A program made the position numbers and the translations under genes. Shown piece by piece: positions 1 through 6,979 of a stretch of DNA of 13,830 nt. Position 1 is the stretch's first letter. Every line of letters begins with the position of its first letter. Source of the DNA: Gammaproteobacteria bacterium. GTDB taxonomy: Bacteria; Pseudomonadota; Gammaproteobacteria; UBA9214. Below the pieces are notes generated by a model that was not told the DNA's origin, searched no databases, and saw only the letters and a program-made list of their open reading frames with translations. The DNA is taken from contig DMKK01000048.1 of NCBI GenBank assembly GCA_003454335.1, forward strand, positions 1-13,830, in the 5' to 3' direction.

Positions 1-39
1 GGTACTGCCGTAGCACCACAATCAGGTATATCTATTAGT

Positions 40-99
40 GCAGGAGCGCTTCGCAAGCGCGATGAAACTTGTGGCAATCCCTATCGCGGATGCGGTCCG
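40..99. repeat. REP-like pair of small palindromes
   Basis: Two short hairpins lie just downstream of the sppA-like gene. The first has a 6-bp stem (46-51 with 55-60) and a 3-nt loop, inside a 24-nt unit that begins GCAGGAGCG and ends GCGAT (40-63). The second is a 5-bp stem at about 85-89 with 95-99. There is no T-tract on either side, so this is not a convincing terminator. The first hairpin closely matches one at 12679-12702 in length and layout, which suggests a dispersed extragenic palindrome family. That it is a repeat rests on this single within-window match. The rest of positions 1-39 shows nothing I can name. Confidence 0.5.
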
Positions 100-100
100 C

Positions 101-120
101 TAACCAATATCCCCTGCCCT
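101..120 (-). repeat. 20-nt motif shared with the comEC-lolD element
   Basis: Read on the minus strand, these 20 nt match positions 12521-12540 (plus strand) at 19 of 20 bases; the one difference is G against A at motif position 9. The motif overlaps two bases of the sppA-like stop codon and directly adjoins the REP-like palindromes. The match is seen directly; that it marks a dispersed repeat family is inferred. Confidence 0.55.
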
Positions 121-1096
121 AGTGCACCGCCCCGGTACCCGTCATCAACAACTCCCCCATCCCTTTCGCCATGGCGACACCAATACGTTCGCTGAGTCGC
201 TCCAGCAAATCAGGTTTCTCGGTGAACTCGACAATTTCTGCCTCGCCAATGATCTCCCTGGCCACATAACCGGAACTGCCAATTTCATCGGCCAGACCCA
301 TTGACAGACTTTCCTCCCCGGTCCACACCAGGCCGGTAAAGAGCTTGGGTTCGTCTTTCAAGCGATCGCCCCGGCCGGTTTTAACAGAATTGATAAATTG
401 CTTGTGGATACTCTCAAGCAACACCTTCACATGTTCTACATCAGCCGGTTTCGAGGGTGTAAACGGATCCAGGAACCCCTTGCTCTTTCCTGCGGTATAC
501 AGCCGGCGCTCAACACCGAGCTTTTCCATGGTATCGACAAAACCGAAGCTGTCCATGCGGACACCGATTGACCCGATAATGCTGGACTTGTCGACGTAGA
601 TGTCATCAGCTGCGGAAGCCACGTAGTAACATCCCGAAGCGCACATGTCTGTCACCACGGCATACAGCGGGGTATCCGGATATAATTCCCTGAGCCTTTT
701 GATCTCGTCATAGATGTAGGCAGACTGTACCGGACTCCCACCAGGGGAATTGGCACGCAGAATCACTCCTGACGTCCCCTCATCCTCAAACGCAGCACGC
801 AGACCGGTGATAATCTTGTCTGCACTGGCCTCTGATGAGTCAGTAATAATGCCTTTAAAATCGACCAGGGCAGTATGTTTTTCACTCACCTTGCTTAAAT
901 CGGACCAATCTGTCGGCATATACAGAAATAGCAGCAACAGCAGATACCCTGCCATCAGGAACTTGAAGAAGATACCCCAGCGCCGGGCACGGCGCTGTTC
1001 ATCGACCGCCGCAAAGGCAAGCCGGTTTACCAGATCGCGGTTCCAGTCATCATTACTTTCTCTGGAATTACCGCTGGCTGCATCTTTGTCAAACAT
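119..1096 (-). CDS. sppA: S49 family signal peptide peptidase (SppA/SohB-like)
   Basis: A membrane-anchored serine protease of peptidase family S49, which in known members cleaves leftover signal peptides and other short membrane peptides. The 325-residue protein is the short, single-domain form rather than the duplicated E. coli SppA. A basic stretch (residues 35-45) precedes one membrane segment (about 43-60), so the catalytic domain should lie outside the cytoplasm. The fold shows in NSPGG (116-120), CASGCYY (152-158) and GSIGV (175-179). Ser154 and Lys206 are 52 residues apart, the spacing I recall for the Ser/Lys pair of Bacillus subtilis SppA, so I take them as the catalytic dyad. The usual SGGYY is SGCYY here. 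The ATG at 1096 has AGGTGAT just upstream. It is the last gene of the rluC-HAD-sppA group, 37 nt after the phosphatase gene. SohB is the alternative name; the family call is firm. Confidence 0.88.
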   Translation of the reverse strand: MFDKDAASGNSRESNDDWNRDLVNRLAFAAVDEQRRARRWGIFFKFLMAGYLLLLLFLYMPTDWSDLSKVSEKHTALVDFKGIITDSSEASADKIITGLRAAFEDEGTSGVILRANSPGGSPVQSAYIYDEIKRLRELYPDTPLYAVVTDMCASGCYYVASAADDIYVDKSSIIGSIGVRMDSFGFVDTMEKLGVERRLYTAGKSKGFLDPFTPSKPADVEHVKVLLESIHKQFINSVKTGRGDRLKDEPKLFTGLVWTGEESLSMGLADEIGSSGYVAREIIGEAEIVEFTEKPDLLERLSERIGVAMAKGMGELLMTGTGAVH

Positions 1097-1133
1097 AAAA
1101 TCACCTGTTATAAAGTTGTTAAATCATAAAGTA

Positions 1134-1799
1134 TCAGCTGGACAAGAGACCGGTAGCGGACATCCAGTCCGTCATATCAGCTACCCTGTCCAGGCAAATC
1201 AGCGGCGCATGCCGGTTAAGCCGTTCGCCTGAATGCACACCTGAACGTACTGCGATTTTTGCGACCCCCGCATTGGTGGCCATCTCCATGTCATACTCGG
1301 TATCACCTACCATTATCGTCTCTTCAGGAAGAACATCCAGTGCTTCCATCAAATCCAGCAACATTTGCGGGTGCGGCTTCGAGAGCGCCTCATCGGCACA
1401 GCGTGTCGCATGAAAACAGGATGTCAGGCCGGTATCGTTCAGCACCCGGTCCAGCCCCCGGCGCGCCTTTCCGGTAGCCACACCCAGCAGAAAGTCGTTC
1501 TGCCTGATGGTATCCAGCACTTCACGGGCACCTGCAAACAATACCGAGCTTTCGGACTGGAACCAGTGCGTCCTGTATGCATTCACGAATGTCTGAAGAA
1601 AACGATCATCACGTCCCGGCACCAGCATATCAACTGCCTCGCGCAATCCCAGACCAATCACATTCTTGACCGTATCATCATCCATAGGTTCCAGGTCAAG
1701 ATCAGTAATAGCCGCATGCAAACACGCCACAATCTGTGCCTCGGAGTCCATCAGGGTCCCGTCCCAGTCGAACACAACAAACTTTATCCTGGCAGGCAT
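1134..1799 (-). CDS. HAD superfamily phosphatase, phosphoglycolate-phosphatase-like
   Basis: A cytoplasmic haloacid dehalogenase hydrolase of subfamily IA. With the ATG at 1799 it is 221 residues. Motif I is DWDGTLMDS (11-19), with nucleophile Asp11 and acid/base Asp13. Motif II has Thr109 in VATGK, motif III has Lys141 in SKPHP, and motif IV is GDTEYD (165-170). The helical cap lies between about 20 and 90, as in Gph and PgmB-type enzymes. A TTG eight codons upstream (1823) would overlap rluC by 17 nt and has an AAGG in front. I prefer the ATG, which lies 7 nt after the rluC stop and puts the nucleophile at the usual distance from the N-terminus. From memory, the equivalent gene beside rluC in Pseudomonas is likewise annotated as phosphoglycolate-phosphatase-like. 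The true substrate cannot be read from the sequence; repair of phosphoglycolate or another small phosphate ester is a guess. Confidence 0.85.
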   Translation of the reverse strand: MPARIKFVVFDWDGTLMDSEAQIVACLHAAITDLDLEPMDDDTVKNVIGLGLREAVDMLVPGRDDRFLQTFVNAYRTHWFQSESSVLFAGAREVLDTIRQNDFLLGVATGKARRGLDRVLNDTGLTSCFHATRCADEALSKPHPQMLLDLMEALDVLPEETIMVGDTEYDMEMATNAGVAKIAVRSGVHSGERLNRHAPLICLDRVADMTDWMSATGLLSS

Positions 1800-1806
1800 T
1801 ATCCGG

Positions 1807-2751
1807 TCATTCGAGCTGTGCAAGAACAGCCTTCACATCATCGCCCAGCGGCGAGCTAACAGTAATAACTTCGTCATTGGATGGATCCGTGAACTCAATA
1901 TAATGCGCATGCAGCAGCATGCGACGCAGACCAATGGCACGCATCTGGCGGTTAAATACAGGATCGCCATACTTCTCGTCACCGGCCAGGGGATGACCGA
2001 TATGCGTACCGTGAACACGGATTTGGTGGGTCCGGCCCGTTTTCAGCACCACTTCTACCAGGGTTGCGTTCTCATAACAGGAGACGGGACTGAAAACACT
2101 GATGGCCTGCTTGCCGTCAGCATCCACAGTCACCATGCGTTCACCACCGCGCAACTGATTTTTACGCAACGGGACATCCACCGTCTGCTTCCCGCCTTGC
2201 CACACACCGGCTACCAGCGCCAGATAGTGCTTCACGACCTGGCCATGCCGCAATTGCTCATGAAAGGCACGCAGAAAACTGCGCCGTTTGGCAAGCACCA
2301 GGCAGCCGGATGTTTCACGATCAAGTCGATGGGCCAGTTCGATATAGGGTGCCTGTGGCCGCTCTGCCCGGAGCGCCTCGATGACGCCATGGCTCACGCC
2401 ACTGCCACCGTGCACGGCAATGCCCGACGGTTTATTGATAACCAGGCAACGTTCATTTTCAAACAAAATATGTTGCTCAAGGCCGAAACCGGGCGCTTTT
2501 TGCCCGGATCGGGCCGGTGCAACCCTGACGGGCGGAATCCGCACAGTATCACCGGCACATACCTTATATTGCGCACGTATGCGGCCACTGTTCACGCGCA
2601 CTTCCCCGCGCCGCAGGATGCGGTAGATGTGGCTTTTTGGAACCCCCTTTAAGTATCGCGCCAGAAAATTGTCGATTCGTTGACCGGCCTCTTCAGCCGA
2701 GACCTTAACCTGACGTACCTTGGGGAAACTTTTCGTGGATAACTGACTCAT
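1807..2751 (-). CDS. rluC: 23S rRNA pseudouridine synthase RluC
   Basis: Converts uridines of 23S rRNA (955, 2504 and 2580 in E. coli numbering) to pseudouridine. The 314-residue protein has an N-terminal S4 RNA-binding domain (about 23-72, with GQRIDNFL and the E. coli-like run KSHIYRILRRGEVRVN). The RluA-type catalytic domain follows. Its signature HRLDRETSG (141-149) puts the catalytic aspartate at 144, the number I recall for E. coli RluC. KTGRTHQIRVH near residue 240 is the second family motif. The S4 domain separates it from RluA, and the run of matches with E. coli RluC separates it from RluD. It is divergent from rne, the arrangement also known in E. coli, and is followed closely by the HAD gene. 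The start is ATG with an AGGT close upstream. I saw no clear promoter for it in the shared intergenic region. Confidence 0.95.
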   Translation of the reverse strand: MSQLSTKSFPKVRQVKVSAEEAGQRIDNFLARYLKGVPKSHIYRILRRGEVRVNSGRIRAQYKVCAGDTVRIPPVRVAPARSGQKAPGFGLEQHILFENERCLVINKPSGIAVHGGSGVSHGVIEALRAERPQAPYIELAHRLDRETSGCLVLAKRRSFLRAFHEQLRHGQVVKHYLALVAGVWQGGKQTVDVPLRKNQLRGGERMVTVDADGKQAISVFSPVSCYENATLVEVVLKTGRTHQIRVHGTHIGHPLAGDEKYGDPVFNRQMRAIGLRRMLLHAHYIEFTDPSNDEVITVSSPLGDDVKAVLAQLE

Positions 2752-2821
2752 TAACCTGCGTCATTCATTGTGGCTGCCGCAAAATTCTACAGCTTTTCAT
2801 CCTGTTGCATTAGCTGCGTGT

Positions 2822-2850
2822 TTGCGGGTATAGAACAAGGTTGTTATAGT
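2822..2850 (+). promoter_or_regulatory. Likely sigma-70 promoter of rne
   Basis: A -35 of TTGCGG (2822-2827), a 17-nt spacer and a -10 of TATAGT (2845-2850), with TG one base before the -10 (extended -10). Four of six -35 bases and five of six -10 bases match consensus. Transcription would begin near 2857, giving a leader of about 310 nt. E. coli rne also has a long leader (about 360 nt from memory), which supports the choice. Confidence 0.6.
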
Positions 2851-2856
2851 GCCGGA

Positions 2857-3168
2857 TCGGTCTGGCCTTTAAAAGGCATAATGCGTACGAAAGGCATGCC
2901 GTGAACACAAATTTTTACTGGAGATGCTGGCCGCTCTACCAACAACCGGCAATCTTCAGGAACCACCAGCAATATGCTGTAAATCAATAAATTAAACAAA
3001 CATTAATCGCTCCCATGTATCACATACAGCAACAAATGCCAGCAGCAATCACCTGCATGTTATGGCTGATGGGTATTTCAATACCCGTCTGGCAACATGC
3101 CCCGTTGCGGGTAAACCAGATACCTCGTTGTGTGCGTAATCAGGTTGAGCGAACGAGAGACCCAAAAC
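2857..3168 (+). promoter_or_regulatory. Long structured 5' leader of rne
   Basis: No convincing coding frame lies here. Several hairpins can be drawn. TGCTGG (2925-2930) pairs with CCAGCA (2966-2971), with an inner GCCG/CGGC. A 16-nt near-perfect palindrome (3071-3086) has a stem GGGTAT/ATACCC. TACCCG (3082-3087) can instead pair with CGGGTA (3108-3113), and a small CCCG/CGGG hairpin (3101-3111) competes with that. In E. coli the rne leader folds into hairpins that let RNase E degrade its own mRNA. A similar feedback is plausible here, but that is inference. The region immediately before the ATG has only a weak ribosome site (GAGAG, about 15 nt upstream). Confidence 0.5.
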
Positions 3169-5604
3169 ATGAAAAGAATGCTAATCAATACCACACAGCC
3201 CGAAGAGCTGCGTGTGGCCATGGTCGATGGCCAGAAGCTTTACGATCTTGATATAGAGGTACCCTCACGGGGCCAGAAAAAGTCAAACGTCTACAAGGGT
3301 AAAATCACCCGCATCGAGCCCAGCCTCGAGGCAGCTTTTATTGATTACGGTGGCAACCGCCACGGTTTTCTACCCCTGAAAGAAATTGCCCGCAGTTACT
3401 TCAAGGAATCCGCCCGGAAATCATCCGGACGTCTCAGCATCAAGGATGCCCTGACAGAAGGCCAGGAACTGGTTGTTCAGGTCGAGAAGGAAGAGCGTGG
3501 CAACAAGGGTGCCGCCCTGACCACCTTCATCAGTCTTGCCGGACGCTACCTGGTCCTGATGCCTAACAACCCGCGTGCCGGAGGGGTTTCCAAGCGTATC
3601 CAGGGCGATGACCGTGACCTGGTTCGCGATGCCATGAGTGCCATGAATATCCCTGATGACATGGGCATGATTGTGCGTACAGCAGGGATCGGCCGTGGCA
3701 GCGAAGAGTTGCAGTGGGACCTCGACTATCTGGTCCACCTGTGGAGCGTCATTGATGAGGCCTCTGCAGAGCAGCCTGCGCCGTTTCTGATTTACCAGGA
3801 AAGTAATGTCATTATCCGTGCCCTGCGCGACTATCTGCGCACCGACATCACGGAAATCCTGATTGACAGTCAGGAAGTCTTTGATACAGCCCGTGAGTTC
3901 ATGGACCGGGTGATGCCTCACAACCTGGGGAAACTGAAGCTTTACCAGGAAACCGTTCCTCTTTTCAACCGTTTCCAGATCGAGTCCCAGATCGAGTCTG
4001 CCTTTCAGCGTGAAGTTACCCTGCCATCCGGTGGCGCCATTGTGATCGATCACACCGAGGCAATGATTTCCATCGATATCAACTCTGCCCGTGCTACCAA
4101 AGGCAGTGATATTGAAGAAACCGCACTGAATACCAACCTGGAAGCTGCCGATGAAGTCGCCCGGCAACTGCGCATACGGGACCTGGGTGGCCTGGTCGTC
4201 ATTGATTTCATCGACATGCGGCCGGCCCGCAACCAGCGTGAGGTGGAGAACCGCTTGCGCGAGGCACTGAAGATGGACCGCGCCCGCGTACAAATCGGTC
4301 GCATTTCCCGCTTCGGTCTGCTGGAAATGTCACGGCAGCGTCTGCGGCCTTCACTGGGTGAATCCAGCCAGATTGTCTGCCCGCGCTGTACTGGCCAGGG
4401 TACGATCCGCGGAGTGGAATCGCTGTCCCTGTCTGTACTCAGGATCATCGAGGAAGAGGTCATGAAAGACAATACCCTGCGTATTGTTGCCCATGTACCT
4501 GTTGATGTCGGCACCTACCTGCTCAATGAAAAACGCGAACTGCTGGTTGGACTTGAGGCCCGCCACAAGATTGCCGTCATGCTGATTCCGTCACCGTCGC
4601 TGGAAACACCCAACTACGATGTGCAGCGCATACGCAAGGATGAGTCGGCAAGTTCACCGACTTCTGCAAGTTATCAAATGGCGAAAACTGCGCCCGAACC
4701 TGAAATCGCGCATGCACAACATACCAAGCAGCCTGGCCCTGAGGTGCCCGCTGTCAGCTCAGTGAAACCGACAGCACCTGCCCCCGCACCTGTCCCGCCC
4801 CCCTCCCCTGCAGTGGAGGTAGCCAGCAAACCCGGCCTGCTAACACGTCTGTTCAGCAGTCTGTTTGGCAGTGGTGAGAAAGCCCAACAGCCAGCAGAAA
4901 CACCCAAACCACAACAACGGAGCGGGCAACAGAACAGGGGGCAACGTAGCGGCACCGACCGCAACCGCAACCGCAACCGACGCAAGCAGCCACAGGGCAA
5001 CCGCCGGCCTGCCAACAGGCCGGCTGCCGGACAATCCGGTGCCCAGCGAAAAACAGCCGGCAACAGAACGCCTGCGAATCAGGGGCAAAAAAAGGAAACC
5101 CCTAAACAAGTGGCGGCCACTACAGAGACCACACCGGCACAGGCAACCCAACAGGCCAGCCCACAGGCAACTCAACAGGAAAAGAGCGAGGGTACCGGCC
5201 AGCAAAGGCGGAGTTCAAGGCGTGGCCGTCGTGGTGGCCGCAGACGTTCTTCAGGGCAGAATCGGGATACAAACGCCCAGAACACCCCTGCAAATGGCAA
5301 TAATGTCCAGACCAGGCCTGATGCTGACGGCAATAAAAAACCATCACCCGCCGGCAATACGAATCAGCAACGCGACACCGGCAATAAGGAAACACAACCG
5401 GCAAAACAGGAAAACCGTCCGGCAACACCGGTAACAGACAAACCTGCCGCCACAAATGCGACGCCGGCACCGACACCTCCGCCAAAAACGACGGCGACAC
5501 CTGCAGCGGCCCCACAGATTGTTTCAGATAAACCGGCTGACGGAAACAAGGCAACGGGCTCCGGGAATACAGAACCCAAGACCCAAAAAGCGGCTTCGGA
5601 GTAA
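3169..5604 (+). CDS. rne: Ribonuclease E
   Basis: The endonuclease that starts mRNA decay and processes rRNA and tRNA; in known bacteria it also scaffolds the RNA degradosome on the inner membrane. The ATG at 3169 gives MKRMLINTTQ, close to the E. coli N-terminus, and 811 residues; a GTG 13 codons upstream is in frame but less likely. The S1 domain spans about 37-125. The metal-binding aspartates are Asp303 (SIDINS) and Asp346 (VVIDFIDM), and the zinc-link is CPRC at 404-407, all at E. coli numbers. The catalytic half ends near 515. The rest is low-complexity and probably disordered. It holds an amphipathic segment at 554-571 (KPGLLTRLFSSLFGSGEK) that fits a membrane anchor, and arginine-rich stretches at 584-617 and 680-699 that fit RNA binding. 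The tail is shorter than in E. coli (1061 residues), and I see no recognisable RhlB, enolase or PNPase docking site. The family member RNase G lacks such a tail. Confidence 0.97.
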   Translation: MKRMLINTTQPEELRVAMVDGQKLYDLDIEVPSRGQKKSNVYKGKITRIEPSLEAAFIDYGGNRHGFLPLKEIARSYFKESARKSSGRLSIKDALTEGQELVVQVEKEERGNKGAALTTFISLAGRYLVLMPNNPRAGGVSKRIQGDDRDLVRDAMSAMNIPDDMGMIVRTAGIGRGSEELQWDLDYLVHLWSVIDEASAEQPAPFLIYQESNVIIRALRDYLRTDITEILIDSQEVFDTAREFMDRVMPHNLGKLKLYQETVPLFNRFQIESQIESAFQREVTLPSGGAIVIDHTEAMISIDINSARATKGSDIEETALNTNLEAADEVARQLRIRDLGGLVVIDFIDMRPARNQREVENRLREALKMDRARVQIGRISRFGLLEMSRQRLRPSLGESSQIVCPRCTGQGTIRGVESLSLSVLRIIEEEVMKDNTLRIVAHVPVDVGTYLLNEKRELLVGLEARHKIAVMLIPSPSLETPNYDVQRIRKDESASSPTSASYQMAKTAPEPEIAHAQHTKQPGPEVPAVSSVKPTAPAPAPVPPPSPAVEVASKPGLLTRLFSSLFGSGEKAQQPAETPKPQQRSGQQNRGQRSGTDRNRNRNRRKQPQGNRRPANRPAAGQSGAQRKTAGNRTPANQGQKKETPKQVAATTETTPAQATQQASPQATQQEKSEGTGQQRRSSRRGRRGGRRRSSGQNRDTNAQNTPANGNNVQTRPDADGNKKPSPAGNTNQQRDTGNKETQPAKQENRPATPVTDKPAATNATPAPTPPPKTTATPAAAPQIVSDKPADGNKATGSGNTEPKTQKAASE

Positions 5605-5612
5605 GACTGGCT

Positions 5613-6104
5613 TCAGAGACTGTGCTGCTGGCGGATTTCCGCCAGCAGCCCTGCTGATGCCTGTTCAATCATATCCAGCACCCGTTCAAAACCACTTCCC
5701 CCGCCATAGTACGGATCAGGGACCTCCCTCGTTTCAAGGTCAGGGGCAAACTCCAGAAACAGGCGCAACCTCGATTCAAGCCCTGACGGACAACTTGCCG
5801 CCAGGATTTCATAATTATCGTTGTCCATGGCCAGTACATAATCAAACCGCTCAAAATCATCAGGGCTGACCCGACGCGCCTTCTGGGAACTGAGATCAAC
5901 ACCACGATTCAATGCTGCCGCAGAAGCCCGCGCGTCAGGCTGCTCACCAATATGGTAAGCATGCGTTCCTGCTGAATCGATTTCTATGATGTCAGCAAGA
6001 CTGTGCTCTTCTACCAGTCTTGCAAAGACGCCTTGCGCAGTGGGTGACCGGCAGATATTACCCATGCACACGAAGAGAACCGACACATTTATTTCATCAC
6101 TCAA
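5613..6104 (-). CDS. Low-molecular-weight protein-tyrosine phosphatase
   Basis: A cytoplasmic phosphatase of the LMW-PTP family (163 residues, typical length). The phosphate-binding loop CMGNICRS puts the nucleophile at Cys13 and the binding arginine at Arg19. The general acid is Asp130 in DPYY (130-133). Relatives such as Wzb and PtpA remove phosphate from bacterial tyrosine kinases or arginine kinase products. No kinase or capsule gene is in view, so the partner is unknown. The start is a TTG at 6104 with AGGT about 7 nt upstream; an in-frame GTG at 6086 would be the next choice but would leave only six residues before Cys13. The gene converges on rne, with 8 nt between the two stop codons. 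In Pseudomonas, as I recall, murB separates this gene from rne; here it does not. Confidence 0.92.
   Translation of the reverse strand: MSDEINVSVLFVCMGNICRSPTAQGVFARLVEEHSLADIIEIDSAGTHAYHIGEQPDARASAAALNRGVDLSSQKARRVSPDDFERFDYVLAMDNDNYEILAASCPSGLESRLRLFLEFAPDLETREVPDPYYGGGSGFERVLDMIEQASAGLLAEIRQQHSL
5624..5649. other. Perfect 11-bp hairpin between convergent rne and phosphatase genes
   Basis: Arms 5624-5634 and 5639-5649 are perfectly complementary and GC-rich, around a 4-nt loop. It lies inside the last codons of the phosphatase gene and 19 nt after the rne stop. No T-tract follows on either strand, so it is not a standard intrinsic terminator. It could protect the rne mRNA 3' end from exonucleases, or be chance within coding sequence. 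Confidence 0.45.
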
Positions 6105-6142
6105 TTTGTTACCTGCTATGTATTAACCATATACGGAGTCGA

Positions 6143-6172
6143 ATTGTACCGCTCTGTGATGTTCAATAACAA
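6143..6172 (-). promoter_or_regulatory. Candidate promoter of the tyrosine phosphatase gene
   Basis: Read on the minus strand: -35 TTGTTA (6172-6167), an 18-nt spacer and -10 TACAAT (6148-6143). The -10 matches consensus at five of six bases, the -35 at four. A Crp-type half-site TGTGA (6155-6159) lies in the spacer, but the second half is not there. The rest of the 230-nt region between the two divergent genes holds a 7-bp hairpin (6203-6209 with 6216-6222, 6-nt loop), and I could not settle on a promoter for the regulator gene. Confidence 0.4.
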
Positions 6173-6334
6173 TCAGTTACACCCTTCACAACCCCTGCGC
6201 CATGCGCTGAATTACCAGCGCAGCAGGAAAATCTCACATTATGCAGCACTGCTTGCAGCCAGCTGGCCGTCAGTGACAAACTTGCAACCATTACGGCAGT
6301 AACAACAAGCCACCACGCTAAAGGACATCAAACC

Positions 6335-6979
6335 ATGCTTGAAAATATCGCTATATTTTCCGGACTCAGTCAACCGGAACTCGAAATACTCGAGAATCAT
6401 ATGGTCACGCGGACTTTCCGGAAAAATACCGTTGTCATCAATGAAGGCGACGAGGCCAAATCACTCTATATTATTCTCAGCGGCAAGGTCAGGGTCTTCC
6501 TCAGCAACGCGGATGGCAAGGAAATCATCATCAATTCCCAGGGTGCCGGTGATCATTTTGGCGAACTGGCCCTGCTGGATGATGCGCCCCGCTCGGCCTC
6601 GGTGATGACGACCGAAAAATCCTCGATCGGTGCAATCTCGAAAGCCGACTTCGTCGCCCTCCTGGCCAAACACCCGGAACTCGCACTCAAGCTGACCAGG
6701 GAACTGACCCAGTGGGTCCGGCTGCTGAGTGACAATGTCAAAACACTTGCCTTGATGGATGTCTATGGACGTGTTGCAAAAACACTGCTCGCCATGGCGG
6801 AAAAGGAGGGCGACCATCTGGTTATCGACAACCGGCCAACCCAGCAGGATATCGCCAACCGGATTGGCGCCTCGCGCGAGATGGTTGCCCGCATTATGAA
6901 GGACCTGACAACCGGCAACTACATCAGCATTGATGGCAAACGCCTCGTCATCAATGAAAAACTGCCGGACGCCTATTGA
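6335..6979 (+). CDS. Crp/Fnr family transcriptional regulator
   Basis: A cytoplasmic DNA-binding regulator of 214 residues, the usual size for the family. The N-terminal cyclic-nucleotide-binding fold covers about 5-120. Its phosphate-binding cassette GELALLDDAPRSASV (76-90) keeps the residues that hold cAMP in E. coli Crp (Glu77, Arg86, Ser87). There is no cysteine at all, so an Fnr-type iron-sulfur cluster is excluded. A dimerisation helix (about 115-140) leads to a winged helix domain, with helix-turn-helix TQQDIANRIGASREMVARIM (169-188). Arg181, Glu182 and Arg186 match the Crp residues that read TGTGA half-sites. I infer a cyclic-nucleotide-responsive regulator, but it is not Crp itself by overall sequence; the ligand may be cAMP, c-di-GMP or none. 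AAGGA lies 9 nt before the ATG. It diverges from the phosphatase gene and its 3' end overlaps kdsB by 7 nt, head to head. Confidence 0.88.
   Translation: MLENIAIFSGLSQPELEILENHMVTRTFRKNTVVINEGDEAKSLYIILSGKVRVFLSNADGKEIIINSQGAGDHFGELALLDDAPRSASVMTTEKSSIGAISKADFVALLAKHPELALKLTRELTQWVRLLSDNVKTLALMDVYGRVAKTLLAMAEKEGDHLVIDNRPTQQDIANRIGASREMVARIMKDLTTGNYISIDGKRLVINEKLPDAY

Noticed and set aside
1666..2652. A 328-codon plus-strand open frame
   Set aside because: It is antisense to rluC, whose protein is unmistakable; the translation shows no family features.
2752..2880. A rluC promoter on the minus strand (TAGAAT near 2791)
   Set aside because: The -10 is fair but no -35 resembling consensus lies at 15-18 nt, so I do not call it.
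3015..3251. A 78-codon plus-strand frame in the rne leader with a hydrophobic start
   Set aside because: No ribosome site before its ATG, it runs into rne in another frame, and the leader has better support as structured RNA. A leader peptide cannot be fully excluded.
3421..4293. A 290-codon minus-strand open frame
   Set aside because: It is antisense to the conserved catalytic half of rne and results from its codon bias.
4840..5668. Several minus- and plus-strand frames over the rne tail
   Set aside because: Low-complexity GC-rich coding sequence gives open frames in all phases; the translations are Leu/Cys/Arg-rich without pattern.
6155..6190. A Crp operator upstream of the Crp-type gene (TGTGA at 6155-6159; TCACA at 6186-6190)
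   Set aside because: The half-sites are 26 nt apart instead of 6, and the bases at the proper distance do not match. Only a half-site is supported.
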